From positions 1-34,576 of the forward strand of contig CAISJD010000025.1 in the NCBI GenBank assembly GCA_903885605.1: a stretch of 34,576 nucleotides of DNA, given 5' to 3'. Both the position numbers and the translations under genes were made by a program. The notes under the pieces were generated by a model. The model did not search any database. It saw only the letters and a list, made by a program, of their open reading frames with translations, and had not been told where the DNA came from. This document shows positions 9,501 through 17,461 of this stretch, in pieces. The stretch's first letter is position 1, and every line of letters starts with the position of its first letter. This stretch comes from an uncultured Chthonomonas sp. GTDB taxonomy: Bacteria > Armatimonadota > Chthonomonadetes > Chthonomonadales > CAJBBX01.

Positions 9501-9892
9501 TGGTGAGGGACGAGAGCGTACCGACGCCGCGCCTCTCGGCGAAGGGCGAGTACACCAGCAGCGTGTGCGACTGGGGCCAATCCGTTTCGCTGCAGTCTAT
9601 GGAATTGGAGTGCGCCCTCAACGGCGGCTCTGTCCATGCCGTGCTGGAGTGCTCCGGCGACGGCTTCAGGACCGTGGGCAAGAGGGTGGCGGTCGTGATC
9701 CGGAGCGGGCGCCGGAGCTACGCGCTACCGACTGGCCCATGGCGCTACGCCCGCATCCGGCTAGCCCTCACGGCAGGCAAAGACAGCCGGCGGACGCCAC
9801 AGGTGACCTGGGTCCGGTTCCGAGCGCAGGCGGCGAGTGTGGATCCTGCTCACGGCGTGCAGGGACTTGCGGCCCCGACGGCGCATCTATAG
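6566..9892 (+). CDS. Secreted six-hairpin glycoside hydrolase with C-terminal LamG domain
   Basis: A 1108-residue protein. The ATG at 6566 is chosen because GAGGAG lies 8 bases upstream and the protein then begins with a signal peptide (MHIALSVLLLAAPAAAEP). Residues about 300-700 have the look of an (alpha/alpha)6 barrel related to GH78/GH63-type enzymes. Visible are FGNETDGWYYDGSTWMQG, a YDWGGGFADAR stretch, and the closing segment with a VVRPHLPKGW motif typical of the beta cap after such barrels. Residues about 815-975 form a concanavalin-like LamG fold (FTVQCRFQT, WHHAAAVYD, ALYLDGRLD), probably glycan-binding. I cannot name the GH family or substrate. The DUF1080 and GH95 genes follow on the same strand, which suggests polysaccharide breakdown outside the cytoplasm. 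Confidence 0.82.
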   Translation: MHIALSVLLLAAPAAAEPTTGTTIMEARFGRAEIDTVRPALRSLTLRRSGGALEPHSILAPIGSPWPRGVAGWAEGGYTYAVDAAGRRYESRYLRPDRVVTSAPGKLILEGVKLAAGPDEKPVATERWVLCTVGGDLSWSVERRWLVPFTARLAGTPGLFSSFRRATDAELLPNSVTHTLWVQPDGLRSWFDPTYRAWPADYKLSVDNCAVVTKPDTWAVAKLWTSWHAEADPKLTVKGGHLYRRGFFGWRAELGAVSSPVMPRTYRAGEVERVTLTVATVDKRATGYQLAAHVPDKEVQGALQSFYASLLNGGVVNDQKHFNFGNETDGWYYDGSTWMQGLALAAGVPAAGKTAQDPYDVASAFRGHLAAIVGTLDPTGRANFGYDWGGGFADARLNNVIGAREYLLHTGDLAFVKQILPDLERGVGWFLARRKEHGLADLGEVAHWYYDAMPSSGVNANHNALLYRACRHLAEMEGAAGHGDKARTYTEIADEVRAAFNALLWNEEAPGGPRITDWIAHNGEKVTYAADVCQFPAVAFGMVPQDRARRLLATLDRRIAELERDTGYTGSASLSAYWPVPDHINGLAWQRAFPIYMNCGSFLSITYYEIMARIQAGDIDGAWERMRRFSQGIRRHSGAGNNWVTVKGEVAAGADEPYLSDMVVVPAALVRGFLGIEPTWDRLVVRPHLPKGWKRASAEILYKGVRTRVDIEGQEVTVTPLGRAFTPAKSLTWEVRSGPAAEWQMTVSRHFANGATPPRVSAGIDLHGGSAVTLRRVRPAHGLGGRWSMDAQGVLGAEGPMAFGLPGPLPGIGSARFEGQSHLSAPNPGAFSFGPTESFTVQCRFQTNAQDSRVLVSRPNAYCLYVKEGKLAAWIMQDGLAHREALGSGQAADGAWHHAAAVYDRRAQRLALYLDGRLDTPDGSPAPANPVAISAIGASTSGAPVSIGGLGQGFRFIGSIADVRIHAGALTAGEFSYPLVRDESVPTPRLSAKGEYTSSVCDWGQSVSLQSMELECALNGGSVHAVLECSGDGFRTVGKRVAVVIRSGRRSYALPTGPWRYARIRLALTAGKDSRRTPQVTWVRFRAQAASVDPAHGVQGLAAPTAHL

Positions 9893-9959
9893 GCCGACAA
9901 CGCCGGACCTCGGCGCCGATAGGCACGCCGGCACGGTGCGAGATACGAAAGGACTACGA

Positions 9960-10685
9960 ATGAACTGCATGAACTGGACGCGGGGGGCTCTGGCGGCGGT
10001 CGGTTGCCTGGCGGCCGTCGGTGTGGCGGGCGCTCAGGATGCCGCCAAGCCCAAGGTGGTCAAGCTGCCGACCAAGGCCCCCAGGGGCGCTGTGGTGCTG
10101 CTTGGCAAGAACGCCACCGACGTCGCCGCCAACTGGTACCAGCGGCGGACGACCAATGACGCCGGATGGACCATGGACGCTGCTGGAGTGGTGACGCACC
10201 CAAAGCACGCCTACGACATCACGAGCAAGAAGGAGTTCGGCGACTGCTTCATCCACGTCGAGTTCCAGTGCAGCGCCGATGCCGACGGCAAGCCGCTCGA
10301 CGGCGGCAACTCGGGCGTGGGCCTGCAGGGGCGCTACGAGATCCAGATCAACAACTCATTCGGCAAGGCCGCCGAGATGCATGAGTGTGGCGCCGTCTAC
10401 GACCGCGTGGCGCCCATCGTCATCGCTTCAAAAAAGGCCGGCGAGTGGCAGACCTACGACATCAAGTTCACCGCGCCCAAGGTGGCGGCCGACGGCGCCG
10501 TCACCGCCCGGCCGCGCGTCACCGTCTGGCAGAACGGCATCCTGATCCAGGACAATACCGAGATCCCCAGCCCCACGGGCATCCAGTACGGCGACTTCAA
10601 GGGCGAGGTGGCGGTGGGTCCCATCGTGCTGCAGGGCGACCATGACGTCGTCAACTACCGGAATATCTGGGTGAAAACCAAGTAA
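9960..10685 (+). CDS. DUF1080 (3-keto-disaccharide hydrolase type) secreted protein
   Basis: A 241-residue protein with a signal peptide ending near GVAGAQDAA. The start at 9960 has AAAGGA 6 bases upstream. The DUF1080 beta-sandwich shows GNSGVGLQGRYEIQI and a later segment with GPIVLQGDHDVVNYRNIWV, both family hallmarks; the latter usually reads GPIxLQDHGxxVxFRNIxI. Some members of this family hydrolyse 3-keto-glucosides made by Gfo/Idh-type oxidoreductases. Two such oxidoreductases are encoded in this window, but not adjacent to it. It follows the glycosidase gene by 67 bases and is followed by a hairpin, so it may end the first transcript. Confidence 0.88.
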   Translation: MNCMNWTRGALAAVGCLAAVGVAGAQDAAKPKVVKLPTKAPRGAVVLLGKNATDVAANWYQRRTTNDAGWTMDAAGVVTHPKHAYDITSKKEFGDCFIHVEFQCSADADGKPLDGGNSGVGLQGRYEIQINNSFGKAAEMHECGAVYDRVAPIVIASKKAGEWQTYDIKFTAPKVAADGAVTARPRVTVWQNGILIQDNTEIPSPTGIQYGDFKGEVAVGPIVLQGDHDVVNYRNIWVKTK

Positions 10686-10696
10686 CCCGTACCTGC

Positions 10697-10724
10697 GCGC
10701 GGGATGGGGCTTCCCTTCCCGCGC
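10697..10724 (+). terminator. Hairpin between the DUF1080 and GH95 genes
   Basis: GCGCGGGA (10697-10704) pairs perfectly with TCCCGCGC (10717-10724) around a 12-base loop. It starts 12 bases after the DUF1080 stop and ends 28 bases before the GH95 start. There is no T tract. It could partly terminate or set the relative expression of the two genes. Confidence 0.4.
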
Positions 10725-10751
10725 CACGTGAGGGGCCGCGAGGAGGTCGAC

Positions 10752-13238
10752 ATGAGCGATTTGGGTATCACTCGGCGTGGTTTCCTGGCCGCCTCGGCGG
10801 CGGCCTCCTCGGCTATCGGGCGTGGAGGGCCGGCAGCGGCGGCGCCTCCGCAGGAGCGCCTTCGGCTCTGGTACGAGGCGCCTGCGGAGCGCTGGCAGGA
10901 CGCCCTCCCGCTGGGCAGCGGCCGCCTGGGCGCCATGGTCTTCGGAGGCGTTGGGCACGAGCGGATCGCGCTGAACGAGAGCTCGGTCTGGTCCGGCTCG
11001 CCGGAGGATAACGACCGGCCCGACGCGCATGAGGCCCTTCCCGAGATCCGCCGCCTGCTGGCCGAGGGCAGGAACGCCGAGGCCGCCGACGCGATGATGG
11101 CGCATTTCACCTGCAAGGGGTCAGGCTCAGGCAACGGCAACGGCGCCGACGTGCCCTTTGGCTGCTACCAGGCCCTGGGCGACCTGACGCTGGACTTCGG
11201 CGACGCCTCGGGAGGCGTCTCCGGCTACGTGCGTGAGCTGGACCTCGCCACGGCTACCGCCTCGGTCACCTTCACCCGGCGCGGCGTGCGCCACACGCGC
11301 ACAGTCATCGCTTCGGCCCCTGACGAGGTGATCGCCATCCATCTGGCTGCCGACAAGCCGGGTTGCGTCTCGTTCCGGGCCGGCCTGACGCGGTCCCAAA
11401 GACGGCGAACCGCGGCCTCGGGGCCGTCCGAGCTCCTGATGACCGGTGTGCTGAACGATGGCCGCGGAGGCGCGGGCCTTGCCTACGCCGCCCGCCTCCG
11501 CGCAGTGGCCGAGGGCGGGTCCGTCCGCACCGACGGCGAGACGCTTATCGTGGAGGAGGCCGACTCTGTCCTGCTCCTGCTGGCCGCAGCCACCAACTAC
11601 AGGGGATTTGCAGGACGCCGCACCGCCGATCCGCTCGCCGCCACTCGAGAGGATGTGGCAGAGGCTGCCGTCAAGGGCTACGAACGGCTCCGGCGCCGCC
11701 AGAAGGCCGATCATGCCCGCTGGTTCGGCCGCTGCTCCCTTCGCCTTGGCCCGGAGGCGCCCACGCCGAACGCACTGCTTCCCACGGACAAGCGGCTGGT
11801 CGCCTTCGCCCGCGGCGCCGACGACCCGGGCCTGGCCGCGCTCTACTTCGCCATGGGCCGCTACCTGCTAATCGGCTCCTCGCGTCCGGGTGGCCTGCCC
11901 GCCAACCTGCAGGGGCTCTGGGCCGAGGAGATCCAGACGCCATGGAACGGCGACTGGCACCTCGACATTAATGTGCAGATGAACTACTGGCCCGCGCAGG
12001 TCTGCGGCCTCGCCGAGCTCCAGGAGCCGCTGAACAAGCTGATCGCCTCGCTCGTGGCGCCGGGCCGCAAGACCGCCGAGGCCTACTACGCCGCCCGCGG
12101 ATGGGTCGCGCACGTCATCACCAACCCGTGGGGCTTCACCGCGCCCGGTGAGCATGCCTCGTGGGGCGCCACGGTCAGCGGCTCGGCGTGGCTCTGCCAG
12201 CACCTCTGGACCCAGTACGCCTACACACGCGACCGGGCGTTCCTCGCCTGGGCCTACCCGATCCTGAAGGACTCAGCGCTCTTCTACCTGGACAACCTCT
12301 GGGAGGAGCCGAAGCGCAAATGGCTCGTTACGGGCCCCTCCAACTCGCCGGAGAACAGCTTTCGCCTGCCCGACGGACGCACCGCGGCGGTCTGCATGGG
12401 CCCGACGATCGATATGCAGCTACTCCGGGAGCTCTTCGGCAATACCGCCCGCGCCGCCGCCATGCTGAAGGTCGATCCCCAGCTGCGATCCGAGCTCACG
12501 GCGAAGGCGGCCCGCCTGGCGCCCAACCAGATCGGCCCGGACGGCCGCCTGCAGGAGTGGCTGGAACCCTACCCCGAGCCGGAGCCGCACCACCGCCATG
12601 TCTCGCCGCTCTACGCCCTCCACCCCGGCGAGGAGATCACGCCCTGGGGCACGCCCGAGCTCGCCGCCGCCTCGCGCAAGCTGCTGGAGGGCCGCGGAGA
12701 TGAGGGCACCGGCTGGTCGCTGGCCTGGAAGGTGAACTTCTGGGCGCGGCTGGGCGACGGCGACCGGGCGCACCGGCTCCTGCGCATGCTGCTCCGCCCC
12801 GTGGCTTCCACAGAGATGAACTACATGGGCGGCGGCGGCTCCTCGAACAACCTCTTCTGCTTCCACCCGCCCTTCCAGATTGACGGCAATTTCGGCGGCT
12901 GCGCGGGGATCGCCGAGATGCTGCTTCAGAGCCATGGCGGGCGGGTGAGCCTCCTTCCGGCCCTGCCTGCCGCCTGGCGCGACGGCGCCTACACCGGCCT
13001 GCGCGCGCAGGGCGAGATCCGGGTGGACCTGGAGTGGAAGGACTGCGCGGCGACGATCGCCCGGGTCAAGGCGCCGCCTGGCGTGGTGGTTCATCTGGCG
13101 CCGCCGCCCGGGCAGGAGATCTGCCGGGTCTCTGCTGACGGGATTGAGGTGCTGACCCACGGTGACGGCGACGTTCGAACCTGGACCACGCGGTCGAGCA
13201 TGACCTACGCGGTGACCTTCAGGAAGAAGCCCGCCTGA
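10752..13238 (+). CDS. GH95 family glycosidase (alpha-L-fucosidase or alpha-L-galactosidase type), Tat-exported
   Basis: An 828-residue enzyme. AGGAGG lies 5 bases before the ATG at 10752. The N-terminus carries a twin-arginine signal ([11 protein letters not shown]), so it is probably exported folded. The GH95 N-terminal domain begins near 38 with [14 protein letters not shown]. The (alpha/alpha)6 catalytic part includes [11 protein letters not shown] (405-415), Glu602 in LQEW as the likely general acid, and Asp711 in IDGNFGG as the likely base. In characterised alpha-1,2-fucosidase AfcA two asparagines (NIN) activate the base. Here the first is Asp405 and only Asn407 is kept, so substrate or mechanism may differ. 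It is followed by a strong terminator and converges on the GH106 gene. Confidence 0.92.
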   Translation: MSDLGITRRGFLAASAAASSAIGRGGPAAAAPPQERLRLWYEAPAERWQDALPLGSGRLGAMVFGGVGHERIALNESSVWSGSPEDNDRPDAHEALPEIRRLLAEGRNAEAADAMMAHFTCKGSGSGNGNGADVPFGCYQALGDLTLDFGDASGGVSGYVRELDLATATASVTFTRRGVRHTRTVIASAPDEVIAIHLAADKPGCVSFRAGLTRSQRRRTAASGPSELLMTGVLNDGRGGAGLAYAARLRAVAEGGSVRTDGETLIVEEADSVLLLLAAATNYRGFAGRRTADPLAATREDVAEAAVKGYERLRRRQKADHARWFGRCSLRLGPEAPTPNALLPTDKRLVAFARGADDPGLAALYFAMGRYLLIGSSRPGGLPANLQGLWAEEIQTPWNGDWHLDINVQMNYWPAQVCGLAELQEPLNKLIASLVAPGRKTAEAYYAARGWVAHVITNPWGFTAPGEHASWGATVSGSAWLCQHLWTQYAYTRDRAFLAWAYPILKDSALFYLDNLWEEPKRKWLVTGPSNSPENSFRLPDGRTAAVCMGPTIDMQLLRELFGNTARAAAMLKVDPQLRSELTAKAARLAPNQIGPDGRLQEWLEPYPEPEPHHRHVSPLYALHPGEEITPWGTPELAAASRKLLEGRGDEGTGWSLAWKVNFWARLGDGDRAHRLLRMLLRPVASTEMNYMGGGGSSNNLFCFHPPFQIDGNFGGCAGIAEMLLQSHGGRVSLLPALPAAWRDGAYTGLRAQGEIRVDLEWKDCAATIARVKAPPGVVVHLAPPPGQEICRVSADGIEVLTHGDGDVRTWTTRSSMTYAVTFRKKPA

Positions 13239-13245
13239 CGCGGAG

Positions 13246-13275
13246 CGGGCCGGGGTCCCATGCGACCCCGGCCCG
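13246..13275. terminator. Strong hairpin between convergent GH95 and GH106 genes
   Basis: A perfect 12-bp stem, CGGGCCGGGGTC with GACCCCGGCCCG, around a 6-base loop. It lies between the stops at 13238 and 13293 and could serve both strands. It has no T tract. Confidence 0.7.
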
Positions 13276-13292
13276 AACGCCGGTAGCGAGGT

Positions 13293-16200
13293 TTACTTCA
13301 GCTCGACTGAACGGGCGCTCTCCAGCACGACCGGGCCGAGGAGACCCGACTCCAGGAGCGGGCTCTCCTTGCGGTAGAAGCGCCAGCTGGTGAAGGTCAC
13401 CCGCTCCGTGGCCGGGCGGGTGCCGCCGCCGTAGAGCCAGTCGGGCCACCGGGCGATGGTGTCGCCCCGCCACTCCACCTCGTCGGGTAGCTGCTCGTCG
13501 CCGATGAGGCGGTTGGGCCAGAGGTTGGTCACCTTCACGGTCAGCGTGTTGGCGCCGGGCTTCACCAGCCCGGTCACGTCGATGACGAACGGCTCCTTCC
13601 AGAGCGTTCCCGCGGGCTTCCCGTTGACCTCGACCTCGGCCATGTTCTTCACGCGGCCCAGGTCCAGGCGCAGCGCGCAGCCGGGGGCCACCTGCGCCGG
13701 AGCCACGCGGAAGCCGGTGTTGTAGGTGGCGGTGCCGGAGAAGTAGCGTACCCCGGCGTCGGTATGGTCGGGCCACGAGATGAGCGCGGGCAGCGTCACC
13801 CGCGGCGGGGCGCCGAGGCCGGGCGGGAAGCTGACGGACCATGGCCCGCGAACGGCCGCCGACGAGGCGCCGGTGGTCTTGACCATCACCGCCTTGCCGG
13901 CGGGCAGTTGCAGCGTGTAGGTCCCCGCGGCCCACGGGGTGAGGCTCAGCCCACCGGCGGGCCGGCCGGCCACGGCGTAGCGCGGCTTCACGACCCCGCC
14001 GCCCGGTCCCAGCATCGCGATGCCGTTCTCCGGCGTCACCACCGTGGCCTCCTTGCCGTTCAGCCGGTAGGTGATCGTCAGCTGCTTCACGACCAGCGGC
14101 GTCGGGTCGCCGAAGACGGTGTTGCTCGCCGTGATCTCGGTCTGGCCGGTGGCGACCATCCCGCTCACGCGGTCGGTGACGTCGGCTCCGGGGCGGCCGT
14201 CCACCGGGGCGTAGGTGGCTCGAACGACCTGCAGCTGGGGCGCCGCCGCCTTCGGCTCCGACGTGGCGAAGCGGACCGCCGTGGCTGCAGGCTTGCCCGC
14301 CGGCTTGCGGAAGACGACGAAGACGGAGCCCGCCGGGTCCAGTTCCAGCTGCACCTCGGTGCGGCCGGCGGCGGCGCTCCAGGCCGCGGCCGGGGCCATG
14401 CGGCCGCTGTCGGGCCACCAGAGCTCGGGCTGAACGCCGGTCACGCGGAACGAGCAGCGCACCGAGACGGCTCGCCGCTGCTGGTTGGAGACGAACCACC
14501 AGTCGCTCCGGGGGGTCAGCGTCCGCTTGCCGTCACGGCTCATGACGGGGTCCTGCGTGCGGTGGATCGACATGAGGCGAGAAGCCGCCGGGTCGCCGAG
14601 CGCCTTGAAGTCCGGACCTACCTTCAGTCCTTTCAGCACCAGTCCCGGCTCGATGCCCCAGATCACCTGTCCCTTGCCGAAGAGGTGCGCCTTGGTCGTC
14701 TTGCCGTCGGCGGTACCCCAAACCTGGTCGGCGATCTGCTTCACGGCGTCGTCGCAACCGGGATAGCCGCCCAGCCCCGGCGCGAAGGCGGGCTTCGGGC
14801 CCAGCACGGTGGCGCCCAGGGCCACCAGTTCGCCGATGCGCTTCAGTGTCTCGGGCCGCATGCAGGGGCTGTCCGGCAGGACGAGCAGGCGGTAGACCAT
14901 GCCCGAGGGGAGCACGATACGGCCGTTCCGCACGGTGGCTCGGGAGAGGACCGACGTGTCGCAGCAGTCGTAGTCGTAACCCGCCGGCAGCGAGGGCGGC
15001 AGCAGGTCGTTGGGCGCGTCATCGCCCACCCATGCCAGTACGTCGGCGGAGAAGCGCCCCGCCTGCAGCATCTGCTGGCACCGCGTGACATAGCGAATCC
15101 ACTCGGAGGCCGGCCGCCACCAGGTCACGGTCCGCTCGAAGTGGGTGCCCCAGGGGCCCATGGTGAGGCCCGGCACGAGGCCCGTCCAGGGCTGGTGCGC
15201 GTAGCGGTGGAAGATGCACCGATTGACGCCCTCGCAGAAGACGGCGTCGCCCAGCGCCTTGATGGAGTAGGGGTCCACCAGCCAGCGGCCCTGCCGGTCA
15301 TCGGCGGTGAAGGACTCGGCGCCGACGAACTTGCGCCCGTAGACGTGCCCGATGGAGGCAGCCAGCTTGGAATTGCCCGTGCCGCCGCCGACCCAGAACT
15401 CGGACATGGGGATGTCGGCGTAGCCGCCCGCCTGGATGTTGTCGAAGATGCCGTTGCCGTAGGGCTCCGAGGAGGACTTGAGCCCGGTCCGCTTGCCGAT
15501 GTCGGCCATATAGCTGTAGTAGCTCTCGGACCAGAGGTCGGCGATCACCCGTCGGAAGTCCCAGAGGAACCGCTCGCTCTCGGGCAGGCTCTCCACCACG
15601 CGGCCGGAGACCACGGGGAGCCAGGTGAGCAGGTCGTAGCCGGTGCGGGTGCGGAACTCCTGGCGCATGCGGCCGGTCCAGTTCTGGCATCCGGTCTCGT
15701 AGCTGTCGATGAGGACGTTGTTGAGCACCCTGGGCGCCAGCGGCCCCAGCGTCTTCAGCAGGTCCGCCATCATGCCCGTGCGCCAGAAGGTCTCGACGGA
15801 GCCGCGGTCCAGCTTGTCCACCTCAAGGCCCCGGGCCTCCTCGGTGGCCGGCGCGTTCTGGGCCCCGGTGAGCGTGTAGCCGAAGCGCATGACGGTCCAG
15901 TTGCCCTCCGGGACCTCCCAGAACAGCTGGCCGTCCAGGTGCGCCTTGCCGCTCAGGTCCACGATGGAGGCCCTCGGCGTGACGGCGCCCTCGGCCTTGC
16001 CCGTGAAGTTGGGGCGGAGGCGGTCGGCGCGGTCGAACCCGGCCTTCACGCGGATGTCGGTGATGCGGGCCGGTTCGCCCTGCGGCGTGGGGAAGGCCAA
16101 CACCGCAACATCCTTGTAGTAGCCCAGCCGCGAGGGCGGCATGGCCAGCGAGCCGGCGAAGCGCTTGCCGCCCACCACCTGCGTCTCGGACCAGGTGAGC

Positions 16201-16598
16201 ATCTTCATGGCGTCGTCGGGCTTCACCCAGGGGCCGCCGCTGCTGGACCAGCCGCCGCAGTTGTGGGCGCAAATCTCGATGCCCCGCTTGCCGGCCTCCT
16301 CCATGGCGAACTTCATCAGCTCGCGCCACTGGTCGGACATGAAGGGCACGGGGCCGGACGGGAGGCCGCAGTCGACGTTGAATATCTGCGCGCCGCCCAG
16401 GCCCACCTTCTGCATGGCGGCCAGGTCGGCGGCGATGCCTTCCTTGGTGATGTTGCCGTTCACCCAGTGCCACCAGGTGTGCGGCTTGGCCGAGGCGGGC
16501 GGGGCCTTGAAGCCGGCCTCCAGCGCGTCCGGCGCAGCGTGGGCGAGGTTAGCGGCGAGGGCCAGGGCGGCCAGCGCCGCCGGCAGGGACGTTCTCAT
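13293..16598 (-). CDS. GH106-type glycosidase (alpha-L-rhamnosidase family), secreted
   Basis: A 1101-residue protein with a signal peptide (MRTSLPAALAALALAANLAHA). The hallmark HTWWHWVNGNITKEGI lies near residue 41, followed by AHNCGGWSSSGGPWV near 112; both are typical of the GH106 barrel. A C-terminal carbohydrate-binding-like beta region ends with the GTLWKEPFVIDVTG segment near 1000. Two ATG codons compete: the one at 16607 abuts GGGAGG with no spacing, while that at 16598 has it 9 bases upstream, so 16598 is preferred. That Shine-Dalgarno is inside a strong inverted repeat (16606-16652). The hemolysin III gene lies 67 bases upstream on the same strand. Known GH106 members remove L-rhamnose from pectin or secondary metabolites; the substrate here is not known. 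Confidence 0.9.
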   Translation of the reverse strand: MRTSLPAALAALALAANLAHAAPDALEAGFKAPPASAKPHTWWHWVNGNITKEGIAADLAAMQKVGLGGAQIFNVDCGLPSGPVPFMSDQWRELMKFAMEEAGKRGIEICAHNCGGWSSSGGPWVKPDDAMKMLTWSETQVVGGKRFAGSLAMPPSRLGYYKDVAVLAFPTPQGEPARITDIRVKAGFDRADRLRPNFTGKAEGAVTPRASIVDLSGKAHLDGQLFWEVPEGNWTVMRFGYTLTGAQNAPATEEARGLEVDKLDRGSVETFWRTGMMADLLKTLGPLAPRVLNNVLIDSYETGCQNWTGRMRQEFRTRTGYDLLTWLPVVSGRVVESLPESERFLWDFRRVIADLWSESYYSYMADIGKRTGLKSSSEPYGNGIFDNIQAGGYADIPMSEFWVGGGTGNSKLAASIGHVYGRKFVGAESFTADDRQGRWLVDPYSIKALGDAVFCEGVNRCIFHRYAHQPWTGLVPGLTMGPWGTHFERTVTWWRPASEWIRYVTRCQQMLQAGRFSADVLAWVGDDAPNDLLPPSLPAGYDYDCCDTSVLSRATVRNGRIVLPSGMVYRLLVLPDSPCMRPETLKRIGELVALGATVLGPKPAFAPGLGGYPGCDDAVKQIADQVWGTADGKTTKAHLFGKGQVIWGIEPGLVLKGLKVGPDFKALGDPAASRLMSIHRTQDPVMSRDGKRTLTPRSDWWFVSNQQRRAVSVRCSFRVTGVQPELWWPDSGRMAPAAAWSAAAGRTEVQLELDPAGSVFVVFRKPAGKPAATAVRFATSEPKAAAPQLQVVRATYAPVDGRPGADVTDRVSGMVATGQTEITASNTVFGDPTPLVVKQLTITYRLNGKEATVVTPENGIAMLGPGGGVVKPRYAVAGRPAGGLSLTPWAAGTYTLQLPAGKAVMVKTTGASSAAVRGPWSVSFPPGLGAPPRVTLPALISWPDHTDAGVRYFSGTATYNTGFRVAPAQVAPGCALRLDLGRVKNMAEVEVNGKPAGTLWKEPFVIDVTGLVKPGANTLTVKVTNLWPNRLIGDEQLPDEVEWRGDTIARWPDWLYGGGTRPATERVTFTSWRFYRKESPLLESGLLGPVVLESARSVELK

Positions 16599-16605
16599 GG
16601 GCTGC

Positions 16606-16652
16606 ATCCTCCCGTGCGGGGTTTACCCGGTTAGTCTAGCCCACGGGAGGAT
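16606..16652 (-). promoter_or_regulatory. Inverted repeat that would hide the GH106 ribosome-binding site
   Basis: ATCCTCCCGTG (16606-16616) and CACGGGAGGAT (16642-16652) are perfect 11-base inverted repeats. The 25-base loop contains a smaller CGGG/CCCG stem. In the minus-strand transcript the 3' arm contains GGGAGG, the GH106 Shine-Dalgarno. The structure could repress translation or act as the terminator of the upstream hemolysin III gene. There is no T tract. Confidence 0.6.
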
Positions 16653-16665
16653 ACGCCGGCGTCAC

Positions 16666-17334
16666 TCAGCGGCCGGGCAGCAGGTAGAGCATGAAGACCC
16701 AGTGGCAGACGCTGCCGCCCAGTACGAAGAGGTGCCAGAGGTCGTGCGATCCGAAGACGCCCGGCCAGAGCCGAGGCCTACCGCTGGCATAGACGGCTGC
16801 GCCGAGCGTATAGGTGATGCCGCCCGCCAGCAGCCAGCCGATGGCCTCTGGCGGCAGGATGCGGCGAAGGCTCGGCACCATGGCGGCCGCCATCCATCCG
16901 AGCCCGATGTATAGCACCAGCCGAACCCAATGCGGCGTGCGGGGCACAAACAGAACCACCGCCGAGCCGGCGAGGGCGATGCCCACCACCACGCCGAAGA
17001 GCGACCAGCCCAGCGCCCCCCGTAGCGTCACGAGGCACATGGGGATGAAGCTCCCCGCGATGAGCAGCGTGATGGCCGCGTGGTCGAGCCGCATCAGCCA
17101 CTCCTGCGCCCGCGGCGACACGGGCAGGCCGTGGTAGATGCCGCTGGCCATATAGAGCATGATAAGCGTGGCGCCGTAGAGCGAGAAGCTCACCACCCGC
17201 CACGGCTCCCCGTGGGACCAGACGATGAGCAGCACCATTCCTGCCACGGACAGCGCGGCCCCCGCGAAGTGCGACAAGGCGCTGAAGGGCTCCCGAAGGC
17301 CCCGGCGCCGACGATCCGTCGTTGTATTGCTCAA
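16666..17334 (-). CDS. Hemolysin III / PAQR family membrane protein
   Basis: A 222-residue integral membrane protein with about seven hydrophobic segments. Family motifs are seen: EPFSALSHFAGA near the start, SGIYH followed by LDHAAITLLIAGSF, and a final HDLWHLFVLGG. The Ser/His, Asp and two His of these motifs are the metal-site residues of PAQR receptors. No ATG precedes the first membrane segment, so I place the start at the TTG at 17334, which has AAGGGG 10 bases upstream and gives the usual family length. Upstream extension of the frame is open but runs into the neighbouring gene. It diverges from the Gfo/Idh gene at 17462. The cellular role of bacterial members is poorly defined. Confidence 0.85.
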   Translation of the reverse strand: MSNTTTDRRRRGLREPFSALSHFAGAALSVAGMVLLIVWSHGEPWRVVSFSLYGATLIMLYMASGIYHGLPVSPRAQEWLMRLDHAAITLLIAGSFIPMCLVTLRGALGWSLFGVVVGIALAGSAVVLFVPRTPHWVRLVLYIGLGWMAAAMVPSLRRILPPEAIGWLLAGGITYTLGAAVYASGRPRLWPGVFGSHDLWHLFVLGGSVCHWVFMLYLLPGR

Positions 17335-17461
17335 CGGAACACTACCCCTTGCTGCCGGAAAGGACCGGCGTCTGCATATGCTACCACTGCTGCGGCGGCA
17401 GGAGTTCCGCAGGGCGCCGTCGAACAGAACCCAGAGACCGTCACGGGTGAGGTGAGAGACC

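Noticed and set aside
6365-9637. A 1090-codon open frame on the minus strand opposite the six-hairpin glycosidase
   Set aside because: The forward frame has a signal peptide, ribosome site and recognisable domains. The reverse product is low-complexity Arg/Ala/Gly/Val sequence, as expected of antisense frames in high-GC DNA.
13764-16634. A 956-codon plus-strand open frame opposite the GH106 gene
   Set aside because: It has the same high-GC shadow character with no recognisable motif, and it is antisense to a clear GH106 protein.
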